DNA from: Metabacillus endolithicus
GTDB lineage: Bacteria; Bacillota; Bacilli; Bacillales; Bacillaceae
Assembly: GCF_023078335.1 (NCBI RefSeq)
Contig: NZ_CP095550.1
Coordinates: 4,818,001 to 4,882,000 of the forward strand
DNA: 64,000 nt
Direction: 5' to 3'
Part shown: positions 28,678 through 38,829 of the stretch, piece by piece
Layout of the letters: each line of letters opens with the position of its first letter
How positions within the stretch are numbered: position 1 is the stretch's first letter
Notes under the pieces: generated by a model
Told to the model about the DNA's origin: nothing
The model's database searches: none
Seen by the model: the letters and a program-made list of their open reading frames with translations, nothing else
Position numbers and translations under genes: made by a program

Positions 28678-28910
28678 TATGTAAACAGAAAGAAGTTACC
28701 TTTTTACCTCAACCCCGTTTATTATCAGAGCAGAATGGAAAATTTCAAGGCTTAATGGAAGAATGTCTTTACTTTGCCAAGTATCAGAGTGAAAGAATCC
28801 AGTCTTTTATTACCGGGGCGATCTAGGATCACTAATTGATTCTTATTTAGAATCATGACTCAGGAATCTAATGAAAAAAATTTTCTAATAAATTAGTATT
28901 TTATGATTTT
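28678..28910 (+). other. Non-genic stretch with possible coding remnant
   Basis: No intact gene with a start and ribosome binding site is present. One frame, about 28715-28827, reads without stop through phrases such as QNGKFQGLMEECLYFAKYQ, which look protein-like but cannot be assigned. It may be a gene relic. Confidence 0.25.
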
Positions 28911-28914
28911 TTGA

Positions 28915-28943
28915 TTGACTCCATATTAATATTGTCTTACAAT
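28915..28943 (+). promoter_or_regulatory. uxuA-like/tct operon promoter with FadR-type operator
   Basis: TTGACT, 17 bases, TACAAT with ATTGTCTTACAAT (28931-28943) over the -10. Same geometry as the other hexarate promoters. Confidence 0.75.
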
Positions 28944-29037
28944 TAAAATGTAATATTATATAAATTTTCTTTTTTGAACGCATGAAAATGTAAGCGGATA
29001 CTTTCCGCTTCAATAAAAAATAGGGGGTAGGTAAGGA

Positions 29038-30056
29038 ATGATGAAAGTATCAGTAACGACGACTAAGTTTGATTTAACTGATGTCGAGCTTAGGCAAATG
29101 TGTCAATTAGGGGTGGATTGTATTGATTTTGGAACAGGATCTTCATTTCCAGGCGTAAAAGAGCAAGGATTTCCTGATTTAGATGAGTTGTTAAAAATGA
29201 AACGTAAAATCAGGTCATTTGGACTTGATATCAACCGTGTCACATTACCTGATTTATCTAGCAAATTCATGAACAATGAAAAAGGGTGCGAAGATGAGCT
29301 AGAAAACTCAGTAAATGCTATAAAGGTATTTGGAGAAGCTGGAATTAAAATTGTTAGACAGCGTTTTGCTGGAGATACCTTTAATTACATGACAAAAAGT
29401 TATCAAGCAAGACAAAGAGGAGGAGCAATTGCTCGTGGTGAAAGCTTAGGCTTTAACAAAGAACCTTATGAAACTCCTACTCTTGAAGAACATGAAAAAT
29501 GGTGGGGACGCTTCCGTGACGCTTATTCAAAACTTGTTCCTGTATGTGAAGATTATGATGTGAACTTAGGGATGCATCCATCCGATTCGCCAAATCACGA
29601 TACACCTTTTGGCGGGTCAACTATCGCAGGATTATGGATGAGTTCCCAAGTAAAAATGTAGGCTATATCTATTGTGTTGGAACTCGTGCAGAAGAAGGTG
29701 GAAGTCCGCTCGTTTTGAATGAAATTAATCATTACGGCAGGAAAGATCGGATTTTTCTTGTGCATTTTAGAAATGTAAGAGGAAGTTTACCAACAGCAGG
29801 AGCTTTTGAAGAGGCGTTACTAGATGATGGTGATATGAATATGTTTAAGATTTTACTAGAGCTGAGAAAGGTAGGATACAATGGCTGTTTAAATCCCGAC
29901 CATGTACCAATGATGGAAGGAGATCACCCTGATCTTGATGGAAACTGGGCTCATTCTAATATTGGCTGGAGTTATGGTAGTGTTGGTTTTGCCTATTCGA
30001 TTGGGTATATTAAGGCCTTGCTTACAGCTTTAGTTGAGTTTGAGGGTAGAAGATAA
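29038..30056 (+). CDS. Mannonate dehydratase (UxuA)-like TIM-barrel enzyme (one apparent frameshift)
   Basis: A xylose-isomerase-like TIM barrel of the UxuA superfamily. Matches to UxuA are NLGMHPSDSP, YCVGTRAEEG, IFLVHFRNVRGS and NPDHVPMMEGDHP, which carry the His/Cys/Asp metal ligands. A missing G near 29620 breaks it; corrected length is 339 residues. True UxuA acts on D-mannonate, but sequence outside these motifs is quite divergent and the operon encodes a separate TctBAC transporter. The substrate may be another aldonate or aldarate. Confidence 0.75.
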
Positions 30057-30071
30057 GGAGGGAAGGAGACT

Positions 30072-30578
30072 ATGACAAGAATCAATAAAGATATATATGC
30101 AAGCGTTTTCTTTATTGTTTTTTCAATTGTTATGTTTATTGCTTCGAACAGCATTATTAAGCTAACGGTTTCCAGACTTGGAGCAGACTTTGCACCAAAA
30201 TTAGTAGCAGTCGGAATCTTTATTTTAAGCATTTTCTATTTGATTACTTCGCTTAAAAAACAAAAACAAGATAACAACCAAGCAGTTTCAAAAAAGACAG
30301 AAGAAGAAAAAGGGAGTACAAATGAAAAGAAAAAAATTAGTCCTTTGTCTGTGCTCTTAACAGTTGGATTATTAGTACTTTATGTCGTTCTCATGCCAAC
30401 GATAGGGTTTCTTATTACAACTGTCGTTTATCTATTTTTTCAAATGTATTTTCTAGCTGCTAAATCGGAAAGAAGAATTCCTTTGTTTGTTGGAATTTCA
30501 ATTGTTACATCAGTATCTGTCTACTATTTATTCAAATCTGTATTCTACTTAATGCTTCCAGCCGGAATTTTAGGATAA
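30072..30578 (+). CDS. Tripartite tricarboxylate transporter, small membrane subunit TctB
   Basis: A 168-residue protein with four membrane segments and a charged cytoplasmic loop, as in TctB. LGADFAPKLVAVGIFILSI and GFLITTVVYLFFQMYFL are typical. It lies 15 bases after the UxuA-like gene and 12 bases before tctA, each with GGAGGG-type sites. TctB assists the large subunit in Na- or H-coupled uptake of carboxylates. Confidence 0.85.
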   Translation: MTRINKDIYASVFFIVFSIVMFIASNSIIKLTVSRLGADFAPKLVAVGIFILSIFYLITSLKKQKQDNNQAVSKKTEEEKGSTNEKKKISPLSVLLTVGLLVLYVVLMPTIGFLITTVVYLFFQMYFLAAKSERRIPLFVGISIVTSVSVYYLFKSVFYLMLPAGILG

Positions 30579-30590
30579 GGAGGGAACAAC

Positions 30591-32096
30591 ATGTTTGATT
30601 TATTTGTTAACGGATTTTCCTCCGTTTTTACACTCTCATCAATTGCTTATATTCTTGGAGGTGTTGCACTAGGGTTAGTTTTTGGTTCGATTCCAGGGTT
30701 AACGGCCACTATGGCGATTGCGATTACTTTACCAATTACGTTTGGGATGGAGCCAATTGTTGCAATGTCACTATTAATGGGATTATACATTGGAGGTGTA
30801 TCGGGTGGCTTAATTCCTGCAATTTTATTAAACCTTCCAGGAACACCATCATCTATCGCAACAACGTTTGACGGTTACCCAATGGCTCAAAAAGGTCAGG
30901 CTGGTCCTGCATTTGGATATGCCATTCTTTTTTCCTTCCTAGGAGGATTACTTAGTATCTTTGTACTGATGCTGCTTTCACCTCCACTCGCAAAGATGGC
31001 TCTTAAATTTGGACCATTTGAATATTTTGCAATTACCATCTTTGCTTTAACGATGATTTCAAGCCTGTCTGGCGATTCCTTAATTAAAGGATTATTAAGT
31101 GGATTGCTAGGAATTTCATTAGCAATGGTTGGTTCGGCTCCTATCGATGCATTTCCAAGATTTACGTTTGGGTTTAAAGAACTTGATGCAGGCTTTCAAC
31201 TTTTACCAGTACTTATTGGTCTGTTTGCTGTATCGGAGATTATTAAATCCTCTGAAACTAAGCTTGGAAAGGGTCAAAAAGTTCAATACAAGTTGAAAGG
31301 GTTTGGCTTTTCAATCCGTGATTTTTTTAAACAAGGATGGAATGGGTTACGTTCAGCACTTATTGGAATAGGAATTGGAATTCTTCCAGGAATTGGAGGC
31401 GGAACAGCCAATATTATCGCGTATGTTGCAGCGAAAAATCAATCAAAAAAACCAGAGGAATTTGGAAAAGGCATTCCTGATGGAATTGTTGCCTCTGAAA
31501 CTTCAAACAATGCAGCTGTAGGTGGTGCGCTTGTACCTTTAATTTCTTTAGGAATTCCTGGAGATACAGTTACAGCCTTACTATTAGGGGGATTAATTCT
31601 ACACGGACTTAGTCCTGGACCACTTCTTATCGAGAACAATGGGGATGTTGTTTACAGTATTTTTGCTGCGTTAATTATTGCTAACTTCTTTATGATTGCC
31701 TTGCTTTTCTGGGGAATGAGACTATTTACAAAGGTTTTAAGCATTCCGCAATATATTCTTTTACCAATTATCCTTGTTCTATGTGTTGTTGGGGCAATCG
31801 GTGTGAATAATCGTTTATTTGATGCAGGCGCACTATTATTTTTTGGGATTTTAGGTTATGCGATGTTGAAATTTAATTTTCCAATTACACCAGTTATTCT
31901 AGGGTTTATTTTAGGACCACTTGCTGAAACCAATTTACGAAGAGGACTTATGTATTCCAAAGGTGATTTCACTCCTTTTATAACAGAACCAATTGCTGCA
32001 ACATTCTTAGCACTAGCATTACTTTCAGTTCTTTTCAAAATTAGAAGTAATTTTAAGAAAAAGAAAAAGATAGATTCAAATTCTATTGGGGCTTAG
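30591..32096 (+). CDS. Tripartite tricarboxylate transporter, large membrane subunit TctA
   Basis: A 501-residue, roughly 12-span permease. Family motifs are GLVFGSIPGLTATMAIAITLP, GGVSGGLIPAILLNLPGTPSS and GILPGIGGGTANIIAYVAAK. The start follows AAGGAGG. The carboxylate channel is completed by the lipoprotein TctC downstream. Its co-operon with a dehydratase-like enzyme implies a sugar acid as substrate, distinct from or in addition to the GudP substrate. Confidence 0.93.
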   Translation: MFDLFVNGFSSVFTLSSIAYILGGVALGLVFGSIPGLTATMAIAITLPITFGMEPIVAMSLLMGLYIGGVSGGLIPAILLNLPGTPSSIATTFDGYPMAQKGQAGPAFGYAILFSFLGGLLSIFVLMLLSPPLAKMALKFGPFEYFAITIFALTMISSLSGDSLIKGLLSGLLGISLAMVGSAPIDAFPRFTFGFKELDAGFQLLPVLIGLFAVSEIIKSSETKLGKGQKVQYKLKGFGFSIRDFFKQGWNGLRSALIGIGIGILPGIGGGTANIIAYVAAKNQSKKPEEFGKGIPDGIVASETSNNAAVGGALVPLISLGIPGDTVTALLLGGLILHGLSPGPLLIENNGDVVYSIFAALIIANFFMIALLFWGMRLFTKVLSIPQYILLPIILVLCVVGAIGVNNRLFDAGALLFFGILGYAMLKFNFPITPVILGFILGPLAETNLRRGLMYSKGDFTPFITEPIAATFLALALLSVLFKIRSNFKKKKKIDSNSIGA

Positions 32097-32117
32097 GTAC
32101 CACTCTTAACTTTGTTT

Positions 32118-32134
32118 TATAGGAAATTCCTATA
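32118..32134 (+). repeat. Intercistronic hairpin before tctC
   Basis: TATAGGAAATTCCTATA is a near-perfect palindrome in the 60-base gap between tctA and tctC. It may set a higher level of the binding protein by mRNA processing or protection. Inference. Confidence 0.35.
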
Positions 32135-32161
32135 GATATAAAAATATTTAGGAGGTTGATT

Positions 32162-33157
32162 ATGAAGAAATCGTTTAAGGGTATGTTAATGTTCATGATG
32201 CTTATTTTGGTTGCAGGTATTTTTGCTGGATGTTCACAATCTACGACAAATGAAGGGGAAAACGGTCAAGAAAGTGGTGATTCTAATAATTATCCATCTA
32301 AACCAATTACAGTTGTTGTACCAGCAGGAGCAGGTGGAGATACAGATGCAAATGCGAGATTACTAGGAAAATATTTAGAAAAGGAATTAGGGCAACCGGT
32401 GGTTATTTCAAATGTAACTGGTGCCGGCGGTACAGTTGGAGCAAAAGAAGTGTTAGATGCTGATCCTGATGGCTATACAGCTATTTTTTTCCATAACTCA
32501 TTATTGTTAAACAGAATTATGGGACTCACACAAGATAGTTATGATTCTTTTAAACTAGCAGGAATTGCAGTTTTAGATCAAGGAAACACCTTTATGGTTA
32601 GTGGTAATTCTAAATTTGAAAATCTTCAAGATATGGTTGAATATGCACGTGAAAACCCTGGTGAAGTTTCGATAGCTACAGAGGTTGGGGGCTTTACACA
32701 CTTACAGCTACTAGCATTACAAAAAGACCAAGGCATTGAACTCAATATTGTAGATGTTGGGGGAGCAGCCGAAAAAGTAACAGCTTTACTAGGTGGCCAT
32801 GTTGATATTGTTCCAACATCACTAGGATTAGTTAAGGACTATGTTGAGTCTGGTGACATGAGAACACTTGGGATTATGGCAAGTGAACGAGTTGATCTTA
32901 TGCCTGATGTTCCAACATTTGTTGAACAAGGTGTAAACAGTGAGTTTGAAAAATTCTTCTTCTTTGGTTTTAATCCAGATACTCCCGATGAAATTGTTGA
33001 CGCATTCTCTAAAGCTGTTGAGAATGTAGTAAACGACGAGGAATATGTAAAAGAAGCTGAGAAATTCTTAGTAACACCAACTTATATGAATGCAAAAGAA
33101 GCTTTTGATTATATGAAGAAAGCAGAAGAAAAATATATTGAGATAAATAAAGAGTAA
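32162..33157 (+). CDS. Tripartite tricarboxylate transporter substrate-binding lipoprotein TctC
   Basis: A 331-residue exported binding protein. Lipobox VAGIFAGCSQS places Cys near residue 24. A Ser/Asn/Glu-rich linker follows, then the TctC core YPSKPITVVVPAGAGGDTDANAR and NVTGAGGTVGAKEV. The start is ATG 32162 behind TTAGGAGG. It captures the carboxylate outside the cell for TctAB. Intact. Confidence 0.92.
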   Translation: MKKSFKGMLMFMMLILVAGIFAGCSQSTTNEGENGQESGDSNNYPSKPITVVVPAGAGGDTDANARLLGKYLEKELGQPVVISNVTGAGGTVGAKEVLDADPDGYTAIFFHNSLLLNRIMGLTQDSYDSFKLAGIAVLDQGNTFMVSGNSKFENLQDMVEYARENPGEVSIATEVGGFTHLQLLALQKDQGIELNIVDVGGAAEKVTALLGGHVDIVPTSLGLVKDYVESGDMRTLGIMASERVDLMPDVPTFVEQGVNSEFEKFFFFGFNPDTPDEIVDAFSKAVENVVNDEEYVKEAEKFLVTPTYMNAKEAFDYMKKAEEKYIEINKE

Positions 33158-33199
33158 TTGAATCTATTCAATTTTTGGAAAGATTAAACATTTTGTAAG

Positions 33200-33250
33200 T
33201 TGACAACGCATGCTATTTGTCTTACAATTTTAATTAATTGTAAGACAAAT
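33200..33250 (+). promoter_or_regulatory. kdgD copy 2 promoter with two facing operators
   Basis: TTGACA, 17 bases, TACAAT. A first operator ATTTGTCTTACAAT (33215-33228) covers the -10, and an exact inverted copy ATTGTAAGACAAAT (33237-33250) follows eight bases later. Together they form one large dyad. Confidence 0.8.
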
Positions 33251-33285
33251 AGACAATATAAAGGATGATGAAAGGGATTGATGGT

Positions 33286-34224
33286 ATGACAGAGAAAAGA
33301 ATGGCACCAACTGGAATTTTAGGATTTCCTACTGCACCATATAACGAGAACGGTAACATCGATGAACAGGCTTTAGAAGCAAATATTCAGTTTTTAATTG
33401 ATTCAGGGCTCTCATCTATCTTTATTGCGTGTGGTTCTGGTGAATTCCATGCACTAAATAAAGCTGAGTACCAAACAATGATTGAGGTTGCAGTGGCTGT
33501 AGCAAATCATAAGGTTCCTGTTTATTCAGGGGTCGGGGGATCCATTTCGGAGGCTGTTGAGTTAGTTACGTTGTCAGAAGATTTAGGAGTAGATGGGTAT
33601 TTAATTCTTCCTCCATACCTAATTGAAGGGGAACAAGAGGGATTATACAACTATTACAAAACCATTATTCAAAGCACCGAATTAAATGCAATCCTATATC
33701 AGCGTGATAATGCGGTATTACAATTACCAACATTACAACGCTTACTGGATGAATTCCCTCAAATCGTTGGCGTAAAAGATGGTCAAGGAAATATGGAATT
33801 GAATCTAGAGTTTACACAAACAATTGGTAATCGAGTGGAATGGCTAAACGGTATGCCATTCGCAGAAATCACAATGCCAGCTTATAAAGGAATTGGATTT
33901 AAGTCGTATTCTTCTGCAATATCAAACTATCTTCCACATATCTCAAGGATGTATTTTGAAGCATTAATGGAAGGTAAAGACGATATAGCAAATGAAATTT
34001 ATAGAGATGTCCTTCTTCCAATTAACCACATTAGAAAACAACGAAAAGGTTATGCGGTTTCATTGATTAAGGCTGGAATGGAGATCATGGGCTTTCCAGT
34101 GCAAAACACCGTTCGCCCACCATGTGTTCCAGTTGAAAAGGAACATTACGAACAACTAAAGAAAATTATTGAAAATACTTTAGCGAAATATCCCATTCAA
34201 AACAAGGCAGTAAGTAACTCTTAA
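33286..34224 (+). CDS. kdgD: 5-dehydro-4-deoxyglucarate dehydratase KdgD, copy 2
   Basis: A second KdgD of 312 residues, similar along its whole length to the copy at 23661-24593 ([49 protein letters not shown]). The Schiff-base Lys and the YQRD Tyr are both present. ATG 33286 is chosen for its spacing from AAAGGG. It heads an operon with aldehyde dehydrogenase and galactarate dehydratase, and copy 1 is separately transcribed. Confidence 0.92.
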   Translation: MTEKRMAPTGILGFPTAPYNENGNIDEQALEANIQFLIDSGLSSIFIACGSGEFHALNKAEYQTMIEVAVAVANHKVPVYSGVGGSISEAVELVTLSEDLGVDGYLILPPYLIEGEQEGLYNYYKTIIQSTELNAILYQRDNAVLQLPTLQRLLDEFPQIVGVKDGQGNMELNLEFTQTIGNRVEWLNGMPFAEITMPAYKGIGFKSYSSAISNYLPHISRMYFEALMEGKDDIANEIYRDVLLPINHIRKQRKGYAVSLIKAGMEIMGFPVQNTVRPPCVPVEKEHYEQLKKIIENTLAKYPIQNKAVSNS

Positions 34225-34256
34225 GATTATTTTTAGAAATTAAAGGAGGAATTAAC

Positions 34257-35719
34257 ATGGCTGTAGAAACAAAAAACAAAACATTCAAAAACTATATAAA
34301 CGGGTCTTGGTCTGAATCTTTAAGTGGTAATGTTCAAAAGAGTATTAATCCTGCAAACTATGATGATGTTGTTGGCTATGTGCAAATGTCTACCAAAGAA
34401 GAAGTAGATCAAGCAGTCGCTGCTGCAAAGGAAGCACAAAAAGCATGGCGTAAATTGGCTGGAAGTGAACGAGGTGCCTATCTATATAAAGCTGCTGATA
34501 TTTTAGAAAAACGTTTAGATGAAGTTGCTGAAGCGATGACTCGTGAAATGGGAAAAACTCTTCCAGAAGCAAAAGGTGAAACAGCTCGTGGTGTAGCAAT
34601 TCTTCGTTATTATGCTGGCGAAGGCATGCGTAAAGTCGGAGATGTGATCCCATCAACAGATAGCAAAGCATTAATGTTTACAAGCAGGGTTCCTTTAGGA
34701 GTTGTTGGAGTGATTACACCTTGGAACTTCCCAGTCGCAATTCCGATTTGGAAAATGGCTCCAGCTCTTATATATGGTAACTCTGTTGTATTAAAACCAG
34801 CTCAAGAAACAGCTGTTACAGCAGCAAAAGTGATTGAATGCTTTGAAGAAGCGGCTTTCCTGCAGGTGTTGTTAATTTCGTTACTGGATCTGGCTCTGTT
34901 ATCGGTCCTGCAATCACTGACAATCCAGATGTGAGTGGTATTACGTTCACTGGATCAAATGGTGTTGGAAAAGGAATCGGTCAAGCAGCATTAAGTCGTG
35001 GAGCAAAATATCAACTCGAAATGGGTGGGAAAAACCCTGTTATCGTTGCTGCTGATGCTGATTTAGATCTTGCCGTTGAAGCAACAATTAGTGGGGCATT
35101 CCGTTCAACAGGTCAAAAATGTACGGCAACTAGTAGAGTCATCATTGAGGCTTCTGTTTATGAAACATTCAAAGAAAAACTAGTTGAAAAAACAAAAGAA
35201 ATAACAGTTGGAAATGGCTTGCAAGATGGAATTTGGATGGGACCATCTGCTAGTGAAGGACAACTTAACACTGTGCTTTCTTACATTGAAAAAGGAAAAG
35301 AAGAAGGGGCTCGACTGCTTTTTGGTGGAAATCGCTTAACAGGAGCTGAGTATGATAAAGGTTTCTATGTTGAACCAACAATTTTTGATAACGTAACTTC
35401 AGATATGACAATTGCTCAAGAAGAAATATTCGGACCAGTTATTGCTCTAATACAAGTTAATTCAATGGAAGATGCACTAGCACTTGCAAATGATGTTCAA
35501 TACGGATTAAGTGCATCTATCTTCACAACAAATATTTCAAACATGCTTTCATTTATAGAAGATATGGAAGCCGGACTTGTTCGAATTAATGCTGAAAGTG
35601 CTGGAGTTGAGCTACAAGCACCATTTGGTGGAATGAAACAATCAAGCTCACATTCTCGTGAACAAGGTGAAGCTGCTAAAGAATTCTTCACTTCCATTAA
35701 AACAGTTTTTGTTAAGTAA
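34257..35719 (+). CDS. 2,5-dioxopentanoate (alpha-ketoglutarate semialdehyde) dehydrogenase (one apparent frameshift)
   Basis: Oxidises 2,5-dioxopentanoate, the KdgD product, to 2-oxoglutarate. It is a standard [24 protein letters not shown] (NAD site), [24 protein letters not shown] with the Glu, and [13 protein letters not shown] with the catalytic Cys. A missing base near 34850 splits it. Corrected length is 487 residues, like B. subtilis YcbD. It starts 32 bases after kdgD copy 2 behind AAAGGAGG. Confidence 0.88.
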
Positions 35720-35771
35720 AAAAGAGTAGATATGCAGGAGTATAGTAGTTTTAATAAAGGAGACGCTTCCA

Positions 35772-37305
35772 ATGTCTTTTAAAAAAACAAACGAAATTCC
35801 ACTATATATAAAAGTAAATTCAAAAGATAATGTAGCAATTATCGTTAATTCAAAAGGGCTTGCCGGAAGGAACTTCCTTTCCGTGCGGTCTAACCTTAGT
35901 TGAATATGTACCCCAAGGTCATAAAGTAGCATTATCTGATTTCGAGGCTGGCGAAGCTATTATTCGATATGGAGAAGTTATCGGATATGCCCAATCACCA
36001 ATGAAAAAAGGCTGCTGGGTAAAAGAATCTTTCATTAGGATGCCAACACCCCCAGAGTTAGATGCGTTACCGTTAGCAACGAAGATACCAGATTCAGAGC
36101 CACCTTTAGAAGGATACACGTTTTTAGGATATCGCAATCCTGATGGTACAGCAGGTATTAAAAATATACTAGGAATCACAACAAGTGTTCAATGTGTTGC
36201 AGGTGTGCTTGATTATGCAGTAAACAGAATTAAAAAAGAAATTCTTCCAAACTATCCTAATGTTCATGATGTTGTCGCAATTAATCATACATATGGATGT
36301 GGAGTTGCAATTAATGCTCCTGAAGCAGCCATACCGATTCGGACGATTCAAAATATTGCCACACACCCAAATCTTGGCGGTGAAGTGATGGTGGTCGGCT
36401 TAGGCTGTGAAAAATTAGCACCAGGTCGATTAGTGCATGATGGAGATCCAGAAAAAATTCTGTCTCTACAAGATCAAAATGGCTTTATCAATATGATTGA
36501 AATGATAACGGATATGGCAGAGGATCGCTTGAAAACATTAAATGAGCGAGAAAGAGAAATTTGTCCCGTTTCTGACCTAGTTGTAGGGTTACAATGTGGT
36601 GGTAGTGATGCGTTTTCTGGTGTAACAGCAAATCCAGCTGTAGGGTATGCTGCAGATTTATTAGTTAGAGCAGGGGCAACGGTTATGTTTTCGGAAGTTA
36701 CAGAAGTACGCGATGCTGTCCATTTGTTAACTCCAAGAGCCATAAATGAAGAAATTGGTCGTGAACTAATTCATGAAATGAAGTGGTATGATGACTATTT
36801 ACAGCGAGGAGAAGCGGACCGAAGCGCAAATCCTTCACCAGGCAATAAAAAGGGTGGATTATCCAATGTAGTTGAAAAATCATTAGGATCCATTGTGAAA
36901 TCCGGTACCTCTGCGATCAACGGTGTTGTTCCACCAGGTGAAAAAGCCAAGCAAAAAGGATTACTTTTCGCGGCTACTCCAGCAAGTGATTTTGTATGTG
37001 GGACACTGCAGTTGGCTTCTGGAATGCATCTTCAGATTTTCACAACAGGTCGTGGCACTCCGTACGGTTTAGCAATGGCTCCAGTTATTAAAGTATCAAC
37101 GCGGAATTCATTACAAGAACAGTGGAAAGATTTAATTGATGTCAATGCTGGTCAAATTGCAACAGGTGAAGCATCTATTGAAAAAGTTGGTTGGGAACTT
37201 TTTCGCTTCATTTTAGATGTTGCAAGCGGCCGAAAGCAAACATGGGCTGAAAAGTGGGGACTCCATAACGATTTAGCATTATTTAATCCTGCTCCAGTAA
37301 CATAA
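35772..37305 (+). CDS. garD: Galactarate dehydratase GarD (one apparent frameshift)
   Basis: Dehydrates galactarate to 5-keto-4-deoxyglucarate, giving a second feeder into KdgD. The N-terminal SAF-type domain ([18 protein letters not shown]) is separated from the rest by one extra base near 35859. The frame then continues [20 protein letters not shown] and the GarD core [19 protein letters not shown] and [13 protein letters not shown], with cysteine metal ligands. Corrected length is 510 residues, equal to B. subtilis GarD. ATG follows AAAGGAG. Confidence 0.9.
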
Positions 37306-37391
37306 ATATGTACGATTTTTAAGGCATACCATTATAGGGTGCCTTACTCTGTTTTGTCACAGATTTTAAATTAATAAGGGGATGAAAGCAC

Positions 37392-38727
37392 TTGCGGAGT
37401 TATCTTATATTAATCATGTGTTTTCTGTTTTTGATTCAATACTTTGTTCAACAAACATGGTTAGGGTATGTTGTTGTAACATTTGTGATAGCGTCTTTTT
37501 TTGCAAGTGTAATAGAGGCAAGGGGATTTCCGCGAATCATTGGGTTAATCATGATGGGAACAGGTATTATCTTAGAGTTTTATAAAGGGGAAATTTGGAA
37601 TTAACGGAATTAGTGAAGGTATGTTACTCATACTACCTTTACTTTGTTTAGTTACGCTTGCTCCATTGCTTTCAATTCCTCTTAAATTAGGGGGTTATTT
37701 TGAAGCCATTGATTTACTTTTACGTAATTTATTAAACCATCCTAAACGACTTTTCGCGGGTATAACAACTTCCTTGTTTATCTTAAGTCCTATCTTAAGC
37801 TTAGGCTCCGTTCGTTTAATCAGTGAATTTCTTTCAGATTTAAAACTTCCTTCAGCTATGTCTGCCAAAAGCTATCTTATCGGGTTCTCTTCGGCTATCC
37901 TATGGTCGCCCTATTTTGCATCTGTTTCCTTAGTTCTCTATTATTTGGATATGTCGGTCGGAAAATATATTTTATATGGTATTGGATTATCGGTTTTATC
38001 ACTACTTATCGGTAATATGTTATTTGCTTTATGGGAGAAAAAACACCCAATAGATAATCGAACAGATCCTGAAGTTCCATTGGCAAAAAAATCAAGAAAA
38101 CAGTTGGTTCAATTAGCTCTGTTTGTTTCATTGCTAATGTCATGTTCCTTAATTATTGAGTATGTGACAAAATGGTCAATGATTGTGATCGTTTGCATAA
38201 TCTCCTGTATACTACCATTAATATGGGGTTTGATCACAAAAAGCTGGTCAAAGTTACTTCCTTTATTAAAAAATTACAAAGACCAATCTGTGCCGATGAT
38301 GAATAATGAAATCATGTTGTTTAGCTCTGCAGGATTATTAGCGCATGCAGTACAAGGCACAAATTTAGCTAATTCTATAAGTAAAATGCTAACAATTGTC
38401 GCAGATCAATCATTTTTATTATTTGCCTTATGCGTGATTATACTTGTTGTTGTGATTACTTATATTGGTATTCACCAAATTGCTGTTATTGCCGCACTTG
38501 CGATGCAACTGAATGCAGAGCAACTTGGAATTAGTACTCTGTCATTAGCTATGCTGCTTTTACTTTGCTGGTCCATTTCAACTGCATTAAGTCCATTCTC
38601 AGGTTTAAACCTAATGGTAAGTAGAATTGTTGGTATTTCAGGATATGAAGCGGGAATTCGGGCGAATGGATTACATCTGACTGTTATGGCCATCCTTGGA
38701 CTGGGAATTATTATGTTTATTAGTTAA
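37392..38727 (+). CDS. DUF401 family multi-span membrane protein (one apparent frameshift)
   Basis: A protein of roughly 12 membrane segments; the later part (ILPLLCLVTLAPLLSIPLKLGG, FSSAILWSPYFASVSLVLY, GVQGTNLANS-like region) is typical of DUF401, distantly related to ion transporters. The first portion (TTG 37392, 70 codons) is joined to the second by removing one extra T near 37599. Corrected length is 444 residues. Start is uncertain, since an ATG in another frame lies ten bases upstream. It may export or import a carboxylate; no operator-type site precedes it. Confidence 0.65.
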
Positions 38728-38752
38728 ATAGGATGATATCTTCACAGATTAA

Positions 38753-38789
38753 CCCTCGATCTTGGTATAATAATTGACGAGGGTTTTTT
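38753..38789 (+). terminator. Terminator after the DUF401 gene
   Basis: CCCTCG and CGAGGG form the stem of a hairpin with a long loop followed by TTTTTT. Confidence 0.7.
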
Positions 38790-38829
38790 GTTTACAAAAA
38801 CAAATAGTTTATTGGATGGAGAAAAGAAA

